The notes beneath the pieces were generated by a model, which saw nothing but the letters and a program-made list of their open reading frames with translations, was not told the DNA's origin and searched no databases. DNA of 7,769 nt, from positions 1-7,769 of the forward strand of contig JAJYOS010000287.1 in assembly GCA_021796055.1 (NCBI GenBank), given 5' to 3'. Source of the DNA: Bacteroidota bacterium. GTDB taxonomy: Bacteria; Bacteroidota; Kryptoniia; Kryptoniales; JAKASW01. The translations under genes and the position numbers were made by a program. Below, in pieces: positions 1 through 6,163 of the stretch (position 1 is its first letter; each line of letters starts with the position of its first letter).

Positions 1-1
1 A

Positions 2-664
2 AAACGCTTTGTTACAGCCTTTCTCCCTTTGGTCCGCTCGATAGAACAGCTTGGCGCAAGAATATTGCTGATGGATGCTTCGCAGCATGACCGGATAGCC
101 GCTGCGACGAGCCATTTACCCCAACTCCTTGCCGTGGAGCTGGTAAACATGCTCGCCGAGCTGTCCTCCAAAGATGAGCATTTCAATACGTTGGCTGCGG
201 GTGGGTTCCGCGACATGACCAGAATTGCCTCGAGTGAATATACGGTTTGGAACGATGTGATAAAGGCGAACCGCGGAAATATCGATGCTATGCTCAAGAT
301 GTTGATCGGCCGGCTTTCGGACCTGAGCGGTGCGCTGAAGGAAGGGAAGGATTCTGATATCGCCGGCGAATTCGAGAAGGCGAGACTTGCCCGTGCAGGA
401 ATCCGAAAGGGCGGCAAGGGTTTCCTCCACCCCCTTTACGATCTTTACGTCGTCGTTGAAGACAAAGTCGGTGTCCTTAAAGAGATAACGTCGATACTCG
501 CCGATGGCGGCATCAACATCAAAGACATCGAGCTCCTCAAGGTCAGGGAGGGGAGCGGCGGGATGTTCAGACTTTCCTTCGACACGGAAGAGACACAGGG
601 TCGCGCCTCCGCGATCCTGGAGCAGCACGACTTCCAGATACTTCGCAAAGAATTTGAAGGATAA
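2..664 (+). CDS. tyrA: Prephenate dehydrogenase, C-terminal part with ACT domain (5'-truncated by window edge)
   Basis: TyrA oxidatively decarboxylates prephenate to 4-hydroxyphenylpyruvate with NAD(P)+, the committed step to tyrosine, in the cytoplasm. The frame is open from base 2, so the first 220 visible residues are the end of a longer protein; the Rossmann NAD domain lies upstream of the window. Visible family signatures (fragment numbering) are a QHD near residue 28, SHLPQ at 37-41 and GFRDMTRIA at 68-76; in the family the SHLP histidine and the GFRD arginine contact substrate. From about residue 143 a typical ACT domain follows (DLYVVVEDKVGVLKEI, then GGINIKDIELL), the fold that usually binds tyrosine or phenylalanine for feedback control, as in Bacillus-type TyrA. 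TTG and ATG codons near the left edge are internal, not starts. The TAA stop at 662-664 touches the stop codon of the convergent polymerase gene. Family call is firm; the ligand of the ACT domain is inferred. Confidence 0.93.
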   Translation, partial: KRFVTAFLPLVRSIEQLGARILLMDASQHDRIAAATSHLPQLLAVELVNMLAELSSKDEHFNTLAAGGFRDMTRIASSEYTVWNDVIKANRGNIDAMLKMLIGRLSDLSGALKEGKDSDIAGEFEKARLARAGIRKGGKGFLHPLYDLYVVVEDKVGVLKEITSILADGGINIKDIELLKVREGSGGMFRLSFDTEETQGRASAILEQHDFQILRKEFEG

Positions 665-2980
665 CTACTCGTCCTCTTCTTCTTCGATCTTTGTATCCCC
701 CGCAGCGGCCTCCGCAACTCTCATCCGCACCCCTTCGAGTGAAGTCGTGAAGAGGGAACCCTCATCCGTAGAAAAAACCTTTCTGAAATCACCAGGTTCA
801 AAAAACTCGGAGAAGCGCTCGGCATACTCGTTCAGTTTCTTTATGTAGTACTGGGCGTTGTAGTCCTGCGGATTCTGCTCGCGATCGTCGTACAGGACGG
901 CATTCATGAAAGTGCGGGGATTGGGATCAGTTCCGACAATGTAATATGAAACCCTGTCGCCCGCTCTGAGGTTTACGCCCGCGTTGATTGCCGCCTCAAA
1001 TGTCGCGGTCCTGTTTCTGCGGTTCGTCCTTACTGAAGCCTGATAATCATCGATGGTCTCACGCACAGTTTCGGTCCTGACCATCTTTTCCAGCGGCAAT
1101 TGCCGGTCGAGTATCTTCCGCGTATAATCGACGAAGAGTTTGTGCAAGCCCTCTATATTTTCCCGGAGCATAAGCGCTATCGATTCGTGTATGAATTCTC
1201 TTGCGAACCGCTCCATGCTCCGCGAAATGAGGGCCGAACCGCGGATCTTGATTCTCCCGTCGTAGCCGAGTAGGGCGTAATTCTTCTTCTTGTAGCTGAG
1301 CATCCGCTCGTACCTGCCGTCGAGAGAAAGGTTGATGCCCGCGGGAAGGGATCGCGCGAGTTTTGAAACAAACCTGATTTCCTCTTCTTCTCCGCGAAAG
1401 CCGGGGGGAGGAACGAAGTAGAGACCGTCCGTGTCGACTTCTAAAAGTGTGCCACCTTGCGTGTTTATCTCGGCAATCATCTGACGTAGAATCCTCTGTC
1501 CCGTCTCGGTCACCGTATCCGCGGAAGCGAAATCGTTGAAAAGGCCGCGCGAATAGCCGAGATAGCCATAATATGAATTGATCAGTATCTTAAGGGAGGA
1601 TTGCATCGCGTCGAGCCGAGACTTTCTGACGGGATCGATCTCTTCCTTCATCTGTTTTTTGGTGGATAATCTCAGCTTCGTCAGGTGTTTGAGAGTTTTC
1701 TGAAATACTCCAAGCTCATCGGTTGGAGGAGAGATGTTGTATGTGATCATGATCGAGGGATACAGCGATTCGACATCGGCATGGATGATAGGTCCCGCTG
1801 CACCGCGCAGAAAGATGTCTGTGTATCCTCCCGAAGTCTGCCTCCCCGCCTGAGGTCGCGGCACGGAATGTTTCCGGCGAACGTATTCCCGAACGAAGAG
1901 TGACTCGATCTTCGTGGCCGCCCCGCGCGGAATCTGTCCGTAGTTGTAGGGGAGCATCTGCGAAAGGTAGAAGGAGGTCTGTGACAGATGCTCCGCAAGA
2001 AGTCTTGTCTCCCTGACATCGTCGAGGGCATATCGAACCAGGAGGTCGGGGTCTGTCAACCACGTTTCAGATATCCTGGATCCGTCGATGTAGACCCTGT
2101 CGGGCGAAGCGAAGCCGAAGAACCTGGCTACGTTCTTAAGGCCGTAGCTTTCCAGCTCCCTCCGAGTCGCATCGTAATTCTGGACCAGGATGTATGTGTC
2201 GACTATATGCCTTCCCGGAATATCAATGCTCATGTAGTCGGCTTCGCGATCGCCGTATGAAGGCCGGGGCGTGAATACCCTCGGTTCAAGCATCTCTCTG
2301 CCGATCCTGAGCTTCACATCGTTCATCTCGCAGCGCCGCAATATATAGGGGAAATCGAAATTGTAGATGTTGTGTCCCTCGATGACATCCGGATCTCTGT
2401 CACGGATTAGCTCGACGAGTTCGTTGAGCATTTCCCCCTCACTCTTGTTCCGTCCGTCGATTACGTATTCCCAGCCCGAACTGTCCGAGAGCGAGATAAG
2501 GATGATCCTGTCCTCGGGCCGCGAAGCGTTCGAGAATCCTGATTTGGAAAACGTTTCGATGTCGAGCTGCATCCTGCGAAGATCCGGGAATTCCATTTCC
2601 TTGAACAGCGTAATTCCCGTCTGCATTAAAAACTGATATACCGGATCGAGCTTGACGTAAATATCTTCCATGTCGGAAGGTTCCTGCCGAGTGTTCAGGT
2701 GTTCCGCCGCGATCCGCATAGCGGACCTCATGTCGCCCCATCGCCGAAATATGCAGAGCCGCTTATAGTAATTATTCCCGGCCAGCTCGACATTCCAGAA
2801 TTTCTTCTCGAACCCCCGGAGAAGGAGCGGATCGCTGAGAAAGAAGAATGGATAGAACTCTCTGGTCTCGGTCACATTCGCCCCGCCGACGCGCCTTACG
2901 ACTTTCATCGCCGTCTCGCCGGACTGGTAGACGGCGATTACGTTTGGCTCGGTGCTTTTGCCGAACAGGATGGAATCCAT
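665..2980 (-). CDS. Family B DNA polymerase with 3'-5' proofreading exonuclease (771 aa)
   Basis: Template-directed DNA polymerase of the B family with an active-looking proofreading domain. Exonuclease motifs: Exo I DIETFS (D140, E142), Exo II NIYNFDF (N204, D209), Exo III YALDD (Y317, D321). Polymerase motifs: A DVESLYPSI (D402), B K464-x3-NSYYG (K464, N468, Y471, G472), C DTDG (D516, D518), then KKKNY at 564-568. All catalytic carboxylates are present, so the protein should be functional. The length and compact layout resemble archaeal PolB (about 775 aa) and archaeal-like bacterial B-family enzymes; orthology to E. coli Pol II is not evident. The C-terminus is acidic (EEEEDE), and EGSLF at 740-744 vaguely resembles a beta-clamp-binding pentapeptide. 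The ATG is fixed by an in-frame TAG 9 nt upstream; its Shine-Dalgarno is poor. It lies 31 nt after udk on the same strand, so co-transcription is likely. Role, repair/translesion or replication, cannot be read from sequence. Confidence 0.96.
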   Translation of the reverse strand: MDSILFGKSTEPNVIAVYQSGETAMKVVRRVGGANVTETREFYPFFFLSDPLLLRGFEKKFWNVELAGNNYYKRLCIFRRWGDMRSAMRIAAEHLNTRQEPSDMEDIYVKLDPVYQFLMQTGITLFKEMEFPDLRRMQLDIETFSKSGFSNASRPEDRIILISLSDSSGWEYVIDGRNKSEGEMLNELVELIRDRDPDVIEGHNIYNFDFPYILRRCEMNDVKLRIGREMLEPRVFTPRPSYGDREADYMSIDIPGRHIVDTYILVQNYDATRRELESYGLKNVARFFGFASPDRVYIDGSRISETWLTDPDLLVRYALDDVRETRLLAEHLSQTSFYLSQMLPYNYGQIPRGAATKIESLFVREYVRRKHSVPRPQAGRQTSGGYTDIFLRGAAGPIIHADVESLYPSIMITYNISPPTDELGVFQKTLKHLTKLRLSTKKQMKEEIDPVRKSRLDAMQSSLKILINSYYGYLGYSRGLFNDFASADTVTETGQRILRQMIAEINTQGGTLLEVDTDGLYFVPPPGFRGEEEEIRFVSKLARSLPAGINLSLDGRYERMLSYKKKNYALLGYDGRIKIRGSALISRSMERFAREFIHESIALMLRENIEGLHKLFVDYTRKILDRQLPLEKMVRTETVRETIDDYQASVRTNRRNRTATFEAAINAGVNLRAGDRVSYYIVGTDPNPRTFMNAVLYDDREQNPQDYNAQYYIKKLNEYAERFSEFFEPGDFRKVFSTDEGSLFTTSLEGVRMRVAEAAAGDTKIEEEEDE

Positions 2981-3011
2981 CTTCGACTATTTGATCAAGT
3001 GCGCCGGGGCT

Positions 3012-3647
3012 TCAATGGGCATGGTCTTGTTCCCCGTTGATTATCGAGCGGATACGGGAGGCTAACATGGCAATGGCGACCTGGTTCTCCCCGCCTTTCG
3101 GTATGATTACATCGGCCCACATCTTGCTCGGCTCGACGAACTCAAGGTGCATCGGCTTCACGGTGGCCATGTACTGCTCCATAACCGAGTCGAGCGATCT
3201 GCCTCGTTCGGTAATGTCACGCCTCAGTCTACGGAGTAGTCGCTCATCGGCATCGGTGTCGACGAATATCTTGATGTCCATCAAATCTCTCAACTCCTTG
3301 TGGAGAAAGATGAGAATCCCTTCGAGTATTATGACGCTCTTAGGATGTACGATCTCCTTCTGCTGAAGCCTCCTGTAAGTGGTGAAGTCGTAGATGGGTT
3401 TCTTGATCGCGTGGCGGTTCTTAAGACTTTTCAGATGTTTGACGAGCAGCGAAGTGTCCAGCGAGGAGGGATGGTCGAAGTTTATTTCGCTCGACGATTT
3501 GCCTCTGAAGGAGGATATATCTTTGTAGTATGAGTCGTGCTGGATGATGATCAAATCGTCCAAGTGAAGTGTGTCGATCAGTTTGCGTGTTACAGTTGTT
3601 TTTCCGGAGCCGGTACCGCCGGCAATTCCGATCAGGATAGGTTTCAT
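3012..3647 (-). CDS. udk: Uridine kinase
   Basis: Phosphorylates uridine (and usually cytidine) to the monophosphate with ATP or GTP, the entry step of pyrimidine-nucleoside salvage in the cytosol. At 211 aa it has the usual bacterial Udk length. The N-terminus carries a P-loop, GGTGSGKTT (G10, K16, T17). The nucleoside-site signatures follow: QHDSYY (D38), NFDHP at 56-60, YDFTTYRR at 86-93, EGIL at 109-112 and the lid-like RRDITERGR at 142-150. These distinguish it from phosphoribulokinase and pantothenate kinase of the same superfamily. An in-frame TGA 12 nt upstream fixes the ATG start; the Shine-Dalgarno is weak (GAAAG too close to the ATG). It is the first gene of a probable udk-polymerase transcript, with a candidate promoter about 65-90 nt upstream, and it is separated from gltA by a strong terminator. 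Confidence 0.95.
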   Translation of the reverse strand: MKPILIGIAGGTGSGKTTVTRKLIDTLHLDDLIIIQHDSYYKDISSFRGKSSSEINFDHPSSLDTSLLVKHLKSLKNRHAIKKPIYDFTTYRRLQQKEIVHPKSVIILEGILIFLHKELRDLMDIKIFVDTDADERLLRRLRRDITERGRSLDSVMEQYMATVKPMHLEFVEPSKMWADVIIPKGGENQVAIAMLASRIRSIINGEQDHAH

Positions 3648-3711
3648 AACTTTCGATCATTCGTTGAAGTTGCGCGCATTTGTCCCTCCCGGATTCCGCG
3701 GGGAGCGATAG

Positions 3712-3740
3712 AAAATATCATCCGGCAATTTGTTAAGCAA
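3712..3740 (-). promoter_or_regulatory. Candidate sigma70-type promoter of udk-polymerase
   Basis: Reading the minus strand, TTGCTT (3735-3740) is followed after 17 nt by TATTTT (3712-3717), placing the start near 3705 with a leader of about 57 nt. The -35 matches the E. coli consensus only in TTG, the -10 in four of six bases. It gains support from its position in the only gap between the gltA terminator and udk, and from the same TATTTT -10 at two other candidate promoters in the window. A small dyad, CTCCC/GGGAG (3686-3705), would form at the 5' end of the transcript. Confidence 0.4.
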
Positions 3741-3779
3741 TTTACGGCGCCGGTGGGTCAGATTCCCCTTGAAAGTAAC

Positions 3780-3814
3780 AAAAAAATGCGGTGCGCCTGG
3801 AAGCACACCGCATT
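3780..3814 (-). terminator. Rho-independent terminator of gltA
   Basis: On the minus strand a perfect 9-bp stem, AATGCGGTG / CACCGCATT, with a 12-nt loop is followed by a run of seven T (overlapping the last two stem bases). It begins 24 nt after the gltA stop codon. This is a textbook intrinsic terminator and isolates gltA from udk downstream. Confidence 0.92.
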
Positions 3815-3837
3815 CGTGTTGTAATCGTGTATTCGGA

Positions 3838-5130
3838 TTACCTGCGGACTAGCGGAACGTATTGGCGCTGGTCGTGTCCCAGATAAAGCTGGCGGGGACG
3901 GGCAATCTTCTGCTCGCCGTCGAGCAGCATCTCTTCCCATTGGGCCACCCAGCCGGCAGTTCTCCCGATCGCAAAGAGCACGGGGAACATGTCCACCGGG
4001 AATTTCAATGCCTGGTAGATCATCCCGGAATAGAAGTCGACGTTGGGATAAAGTTTCCTCTTTATGAAGTAATCGTCTTCAAGGGCGATCCTTTCCATTT
4101 CGAGCGCGATGTCCAGAAGCGGATTTCTGCCGGTCACCTCGAACACGTCGTCCGCGAGCTTCTTGATTATCTTCGCGCGCGGGTCGTAGTTCTTGTAGAC
4201 ACGATGACCGAATCCCATAAGCTTCTTCTCACCTTTTCCTTCCTTCACTTCCTTGATGAAAGCGGGGATCTTGTCTTTGGAACCGATCTCTTTTAGCATG
4301 CGCAGTACCGCCTCGTTCGCGCCGCCGTGAAGGGGGCCATAAAGGGCAGCAGAGGCCGCCGCTAATGCTGAGTACGGGTCGACGTGTGACGATCCGACGT
4401 TTCTCATCGCGCTGGTGCTGCAGTTTTGCTCGTGATCGGCGTGTAGTATGAACAGGACGTCGAGTGCCTTTTCCAGGACGGGGTTCGGCTTATACTTGGG
4501 TTCCGACATCTTGAAGAGCATGTTAAGGAAGTTGCCCGCGTAGCTCAGGTCGTTGTCCGGGTGCGAATATGGAAGGCCCATGGCATGCCGGTAGGCGAAC
4601 GCCGCGATGGTCGTGACTTTCCCGATCAGTCTGTAAATCTGGGTCTGCCTGGAGCCTTTGTCGAAGATGTTCTTCGCTTCTGGGTAGAACGTCGATAGAG
4701 CCGCCATCGTGCTCGTAAACATCCCCATCGGGTGCGCATCGTAGTGGAATCCGTCCATGAACTTCTTGACGTTCTCGTGTACGAACGTATGATGAGTGAT
4801 ATTGTACTTCCAATCGTCGAGTTGGGCCTTAGTGGGAAGTTCGCCGTAAACGATAAGGTACGCGACTTCGAGGTAGGTGCTCTTTTCAGCGAGCTGCTCG
4901 ATCGGATAACCGCGGTAGCGCAGGATTCCCTTGTCTCCGTCGATGAACGTGATCGTGCTCTTGCACGAGGCTGTGTTCATGAAAGCCGGGTCGTAACTCA
5001 TCAGACCGAAGTCGTCATCCTTGACCTTGATCTGGCGCAAGTCCATTCCACGAATGGCTCCGTTTTCAATTGGCATTTCGTACTGTTTGCCGGTTCTGTT
5101 GTCGGTCACGGTTAAACTGTCTTTTGGCAT
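3838..5130 (-). CDS. gltA: Citrate synthase, E. coli GltA-like (430 aa from the AUG start)
   Basis: Condenses oxaloacetate and acetyl-CoA to citrate, the entry reaction of the TCA cycle. Numbering from the ATG at 5130, the catalytic triad is present: H268 in LHGGANEA, H309 in GFGHRVYKNYDPRA and D365 in YPNVDFYSG; HADHEQN (230-236) is also conserved. The N-terminal extension domain (MPKDSLTV... to STITFIDGD) and overall similarity place it with the E. coli-type (type II, often NADH-sensitive) enzymes of about 427 aa. At the segment aligned with the E. coli NADH site (RHT) this protein has HHT (113-115), so NADH inhibition may differ. The ATG has a GGAGGA Shine-Dalgarno 3 nt away and matches where E. 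coli GltA starts, so I chose it. The frame stays open to a GTG at 5208 with an equally strong or better Shine-Dalgarno (3838-5208, 456 aa), so the true start is uncertain. Monocistronic, with its own terminator. Confidence 0.95.
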   Translation of the reverse strand: MPKDSLTVTDNRTGKQYEMPIENGAIRGMDLRQIKVKDDDFGLMSYDPAFMNTASCKSTITFIDGDKGILRYRGYPIEQLAEKSTYLEVAYLIVYGELPTKAQLDDWKYNITHHTFVHENVKKFMDGFHYDAHPMGMFTSTMAALSTFYPEAKNIFDKGSRQTQIYRLIGKVTTIAAFAYRHAMGLPYSHPDNDLSYAGNFLNMLFKMSEPKYKPNPVLEKALDVLFILHADHEQNCSTSAMRNVGSSHVDPYSALAAASAALYGPLHGGANEAVLRMLKEIGSKDKIPAFIKEVKEGKGEKKLMGFGHRVYKNYDPRAKIIKKLADDVFEVTGRNPLLDIALEMERIALEDDYFIKRKLYPNVDFYSGMIYQALKFPVDMFPVLFAIGRTAGWVAQWEEMLLDGEQKIARPRQLYLGHDQRQYVPLVRR

Positions 5131-5208
5131 AAGTCCTCCGTTTTTTCGGATTTTACCCGCGGTTTTTCGGCGCTTCACTGGAGCTGGTTTGATTTGATTA
5201 CGTTTCAC
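5131..5208 (-). other. In-frame basic N-terminal extension of gltA from an alternative GUG start
   Basis: Translation from GTG at 5206-5208 runs without a stop into the gltA ATG and would add 26 residues. Ten of these are Lys or Arg (for example VKRRK and KIRKN), and none is acidic. The GTG is preceded by AAGGAGGT with 5 nt spacing, close to ideal. The segment has no resemblance to the conserved citrate synthase N-terminus, so it could be an isoform-specific tail, or the actual start may be here. Nothing in the sequence tells what the tail would do. Confidence 0.5.
5134..5139 (-). promoter_or_regulatory. Ribosome binding site for the gltA AUG start
   Basis: Minus strand GGAGGA, followed by CTT and then the ATG. 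Strong complementarity to the 16S anti-Shine-Dalgarno, with spacing at the short end of the usual range. It lies inside the coding extension (encoding part of NGGL), so one stretch serves both as codons and as a second initiation signal. Confidence 0.7.
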
Positions 5209-5281
5209 GCCGCACCTCCTTCATTTTGTGAAGCAGGGATTCCCACGGGAGTCCTTGAGTGTTGTACAGCTTGCGTTGCAT
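5198..5281 (-). CDS. Possible 27-codon upstream ORF in the gltA leader
   Basis: An ATG at 5279-5281 opens a 27-codon frame ending in TAA at 5198-5200. The peptide starts MQRKLYNTQGLPWESLL and ends KEVRRET; it contains one Trp and is rich in charged residues. Its last codons include the AAGGAGGTG that serves as Shine-Dalgarno for the downstream GTG, and its stop lies past that GTG (11-nt overlap, different frame). The geometry would fit translational coupling or a leader peptide. Its own ribosome binding site is poor (GGAAAA about 10 nt upstream). No homologue is known to me; it may be chance. Confidence 0.3.
   Translation of the reverse strand: MQRKLYNTQGLPWESLLHKMKEVRRET
5214..5221 (-). promoter_or_regulatory. 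Ribosome binding site for the upstream GUG start of gltA
   Basis: Minus strand AAGGAGGT, 5 nt before GTG at 5208. It is one of the two best Shine-Dalgarno matches in the window and is positioned ideally, which is why the 26-residue extension cannot be dismissed as a shadow. Confidence 0.65.
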
Positions 5282-5348
5282 TATTTCGTTTTCCATTTAC
5301 GAACTAGACTTCTCTATATGTCAGTCTTTTCGCACGAGAGTTATGCTT

Positions 5349-5397
5349 GAACATCTTTTCCGAAAAACGATGTTCGGCATTGCTGGGAACAATGTTC
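5349..5397 (-). repeat. Cluster of GAACA/TGTTC dyads upstream of gltA (possible operator)
   Basis: Two inverted repeats share the same half-site. GAACATC (5349-5355) pairs with GATGTTC (5369-5375) across 13 nt, and the interior TTTTC/GAAAA extends this stem. GAACA-A-TGTTC (5387-5397) is a perfect 11-bp palindrome. Together they give four half-sites in 49 bp, between gltA and the next minus-strand gene. They could be a repressor site or a leader hairpin for gltA. The spacing (GAAC-N3-GTTC) does not fit the Gram-positive LexA box, which needs N4. Confidence 0.45.
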
Positions 5398-5398
5398 G

Positions 5399-5428
5399 AT
5401 TGTATTGTTAATGAATTAGACGAACGAA
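5399..5428 (-). promoter_or_regulatory. Weak candidate gltA promoter
   Basis: On the minus strand TACAAT (5399-5404) matches the -10 consensus in five of six bases, but the hexamer 18 nt upstream (TTCGTT) is a poor -35. If used, transcription would start near 5392, inside the GAACATTGTTC palindrome, leaving a leader of about 180 nt before the GTG. No better promoter was seen in 5209-5532, yet the monocistronic gltA needs one here. Confidence 0.22.
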
Positions 5429-5511
5429 GCACGAGATCGATAGACACTTTCACAAATTCCGGGTCGAAAAAATCCGTCGATTAATTAGAAAGAGTGGAGT
5501 CGGAAACCAAT

Positions 5512-5535
5512 TAAGGCCGACATCTCTTCGCCTTA
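5512..5535 (-). repeat. Short inverted repeat at the end of the beta-sandwich gene
   Basis: TAAGGC (5512-5517) and GCCTTA (5530-5535) form a 6-bp stem that includes the TAA stop of the small gene ending at 5533. The minus-strand sequence after it (TTAATTGG) is not a convincing U-tract, so this is at best a weak terminator. Confidence 0.25.
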
Positions 5536-5889
5536 TGCCTTCTTCTTTCCTGGCTTGCTGCGGTCTATAACGGTGAAGCCGTCGACTTGAACATGGCTTG
5601 TGCCATCAGGACCGGTCCCTATAATTCTGTATTCAACTTTCTGACCGGCGGTGAAGGGACCGAGTATGGCCGCCCAGTAACTGTTGTTCCTGCCGTAATC
5701 GTTGTAACGCCACTCGGCGTGGACGATTGATTTCTTTCCGTCGCTGTTTGAGCCGGAGATCGTCAGCTCTACATCGATCTGTTGCCCGAGTTCGATTGGA
5801 TAACTGCCGATCCAAATGACCACCTTGTCGTTCGGGAACACCTCGGCCGGTGTCCTGGGAGCGTCGTCTGTATTATGCCAAATCACCAT
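5533..5889 (-). CDS. Hypothetical 118-aa protein with a predicted carbohydrate-binding/Ig-like beta-sandwich
   Basis: I do not recognise a named gene. The sequence alternates hydrophobic strands and turns: KVVIWIGSYP (22-31), a long strand QQIDVELTISGS (36-47), HAEWRYNDYG (57-66), then SYWAAILGPFTAGQKVEYRI (70-89). The 'W-x-A-x-(4)-GPF-x-x-G-x-x-V-x-Y' pattern resembles Ig-like or carbohydrate-binding modules found beside glycoside hydrolases, but here the domain stands alone. There is no signal peptide or membrane segment, so it is probably cytoplasmic. The C-terminus is basic (SKPGKKKA). ATG at 5889 has GGAAGA 7-8 nt upstream, a plausible ribosome binding site. The N-terminus may be a truncated piece of a larger ancestral protein. 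Function unknown; fold assignment is inference from pattern only. Confidence 0.7.
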   Translation of the reverse strand: MVIWHNTDDAPRTPAEVFPNDKVVIWIGSYPIELGQQIDVELTISGSNSDGKKSIVHAEWRYNDYGRNNSYWAAILGPFTAGQKVEYRIIGTGPDGTSHVQVDGFTVIDRSKPGKKKA

Positions 5890-6146
5890 TTCGTGTTCTT
5901 CCGCGATACAAGGTGCGAGATATTCGGCGCCGTGTGAATGTGAGTCGACCCGGCCGGCACTGCGACTATAACGGGAACACCGGCAGATATCGGAAGGGGA
6001 GCGCTCGTGCCGATCTTATGATAAGACTTCATATAGGACTTGCACCTTACCGATGAACCGAACATGTATTCTCGCATCAAGCCCTTTCTTTTGTCTAATT
6101 TACTCCTCGTAGCCGTCAAGCGCAATGCGCGTGCCATGGAAGTCAC
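5883..6146 (-). CDS. Doubtful 87-aa ORF overlapping the beta-sandwich gene
   Basis: A frame from GTG 6146 ends with TGA at 5883-5885, overlapping the next ATG by 7 nt (ATGGTGA), a geometry typical of coupled genes. The C-terminal half, GTSAPLPISAGVPVIVAVP followed by AGSTHIHTAPN, has codon choice and strand-like hydrophobicity similar to real genes nearby. The N-terminal half looks random and basic. There is no clear Shine-Dalgarno for the GTG, and the internal ATGs have no better. It might be a short gene, the decayed 5' part of the downstream gene (frameshifted), or chance. Confidence 0.25.
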   Translation of the reverse strand: MTSMARALRLTATRSKLDKRKGLMREYMFGSSVRCKSYMKSYHKIGTSAPLPISAGVPVIVAVPAGSTHIHTAPNISHLVSRKNTKW

Positions 6147-6163
6147 ACATAAATTCTGGCACG
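6120..6163. repeat. Adjacent palindrome and hairpin
   Basis: GCGCA-A-TGCGC (6120-6130) is a perfect 11-bp palindrome. Starting at its last base, CGTGCCA (6130-6136) and TGGCACG (6157-6163) form a 7-bp inverted repeat. Its stem gains three further pairs (GAA/TTC) inside, with a 2-nt bulge. Neither strand has a T-run after it, so it is not a standard terminator. It overlaps the start of the doubtful 87-aa ORF. Confidence 0.4.

Noticed and set aside
29..31. TTG as the start of tyrA
   Set aside because: The frame is open to the left edge, and the TyrA family needs an NAD-binding domain upstream, so this TTG is internal.
116..628. Long minus-strand ORF opposite tyrA
   Set aside because: Shadow of the clearly conserved TyrA frame; its own translation shows no family pattern.
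3862..4296. 144-codon plus-strand ORF opposite gltA
   Set aside because: Lies entirely over the catalytic part of citrate synthase, lacks a ribosome binding site and shows no recognisable pattern.
5387..5397. LexA/SOS-box reading of GAACAATGTTC
   Set aside because: The Gram-positive LexA box is GAAC-N4-GTTC; here the gap is three bases, and gltA is not a usual SOS gene.
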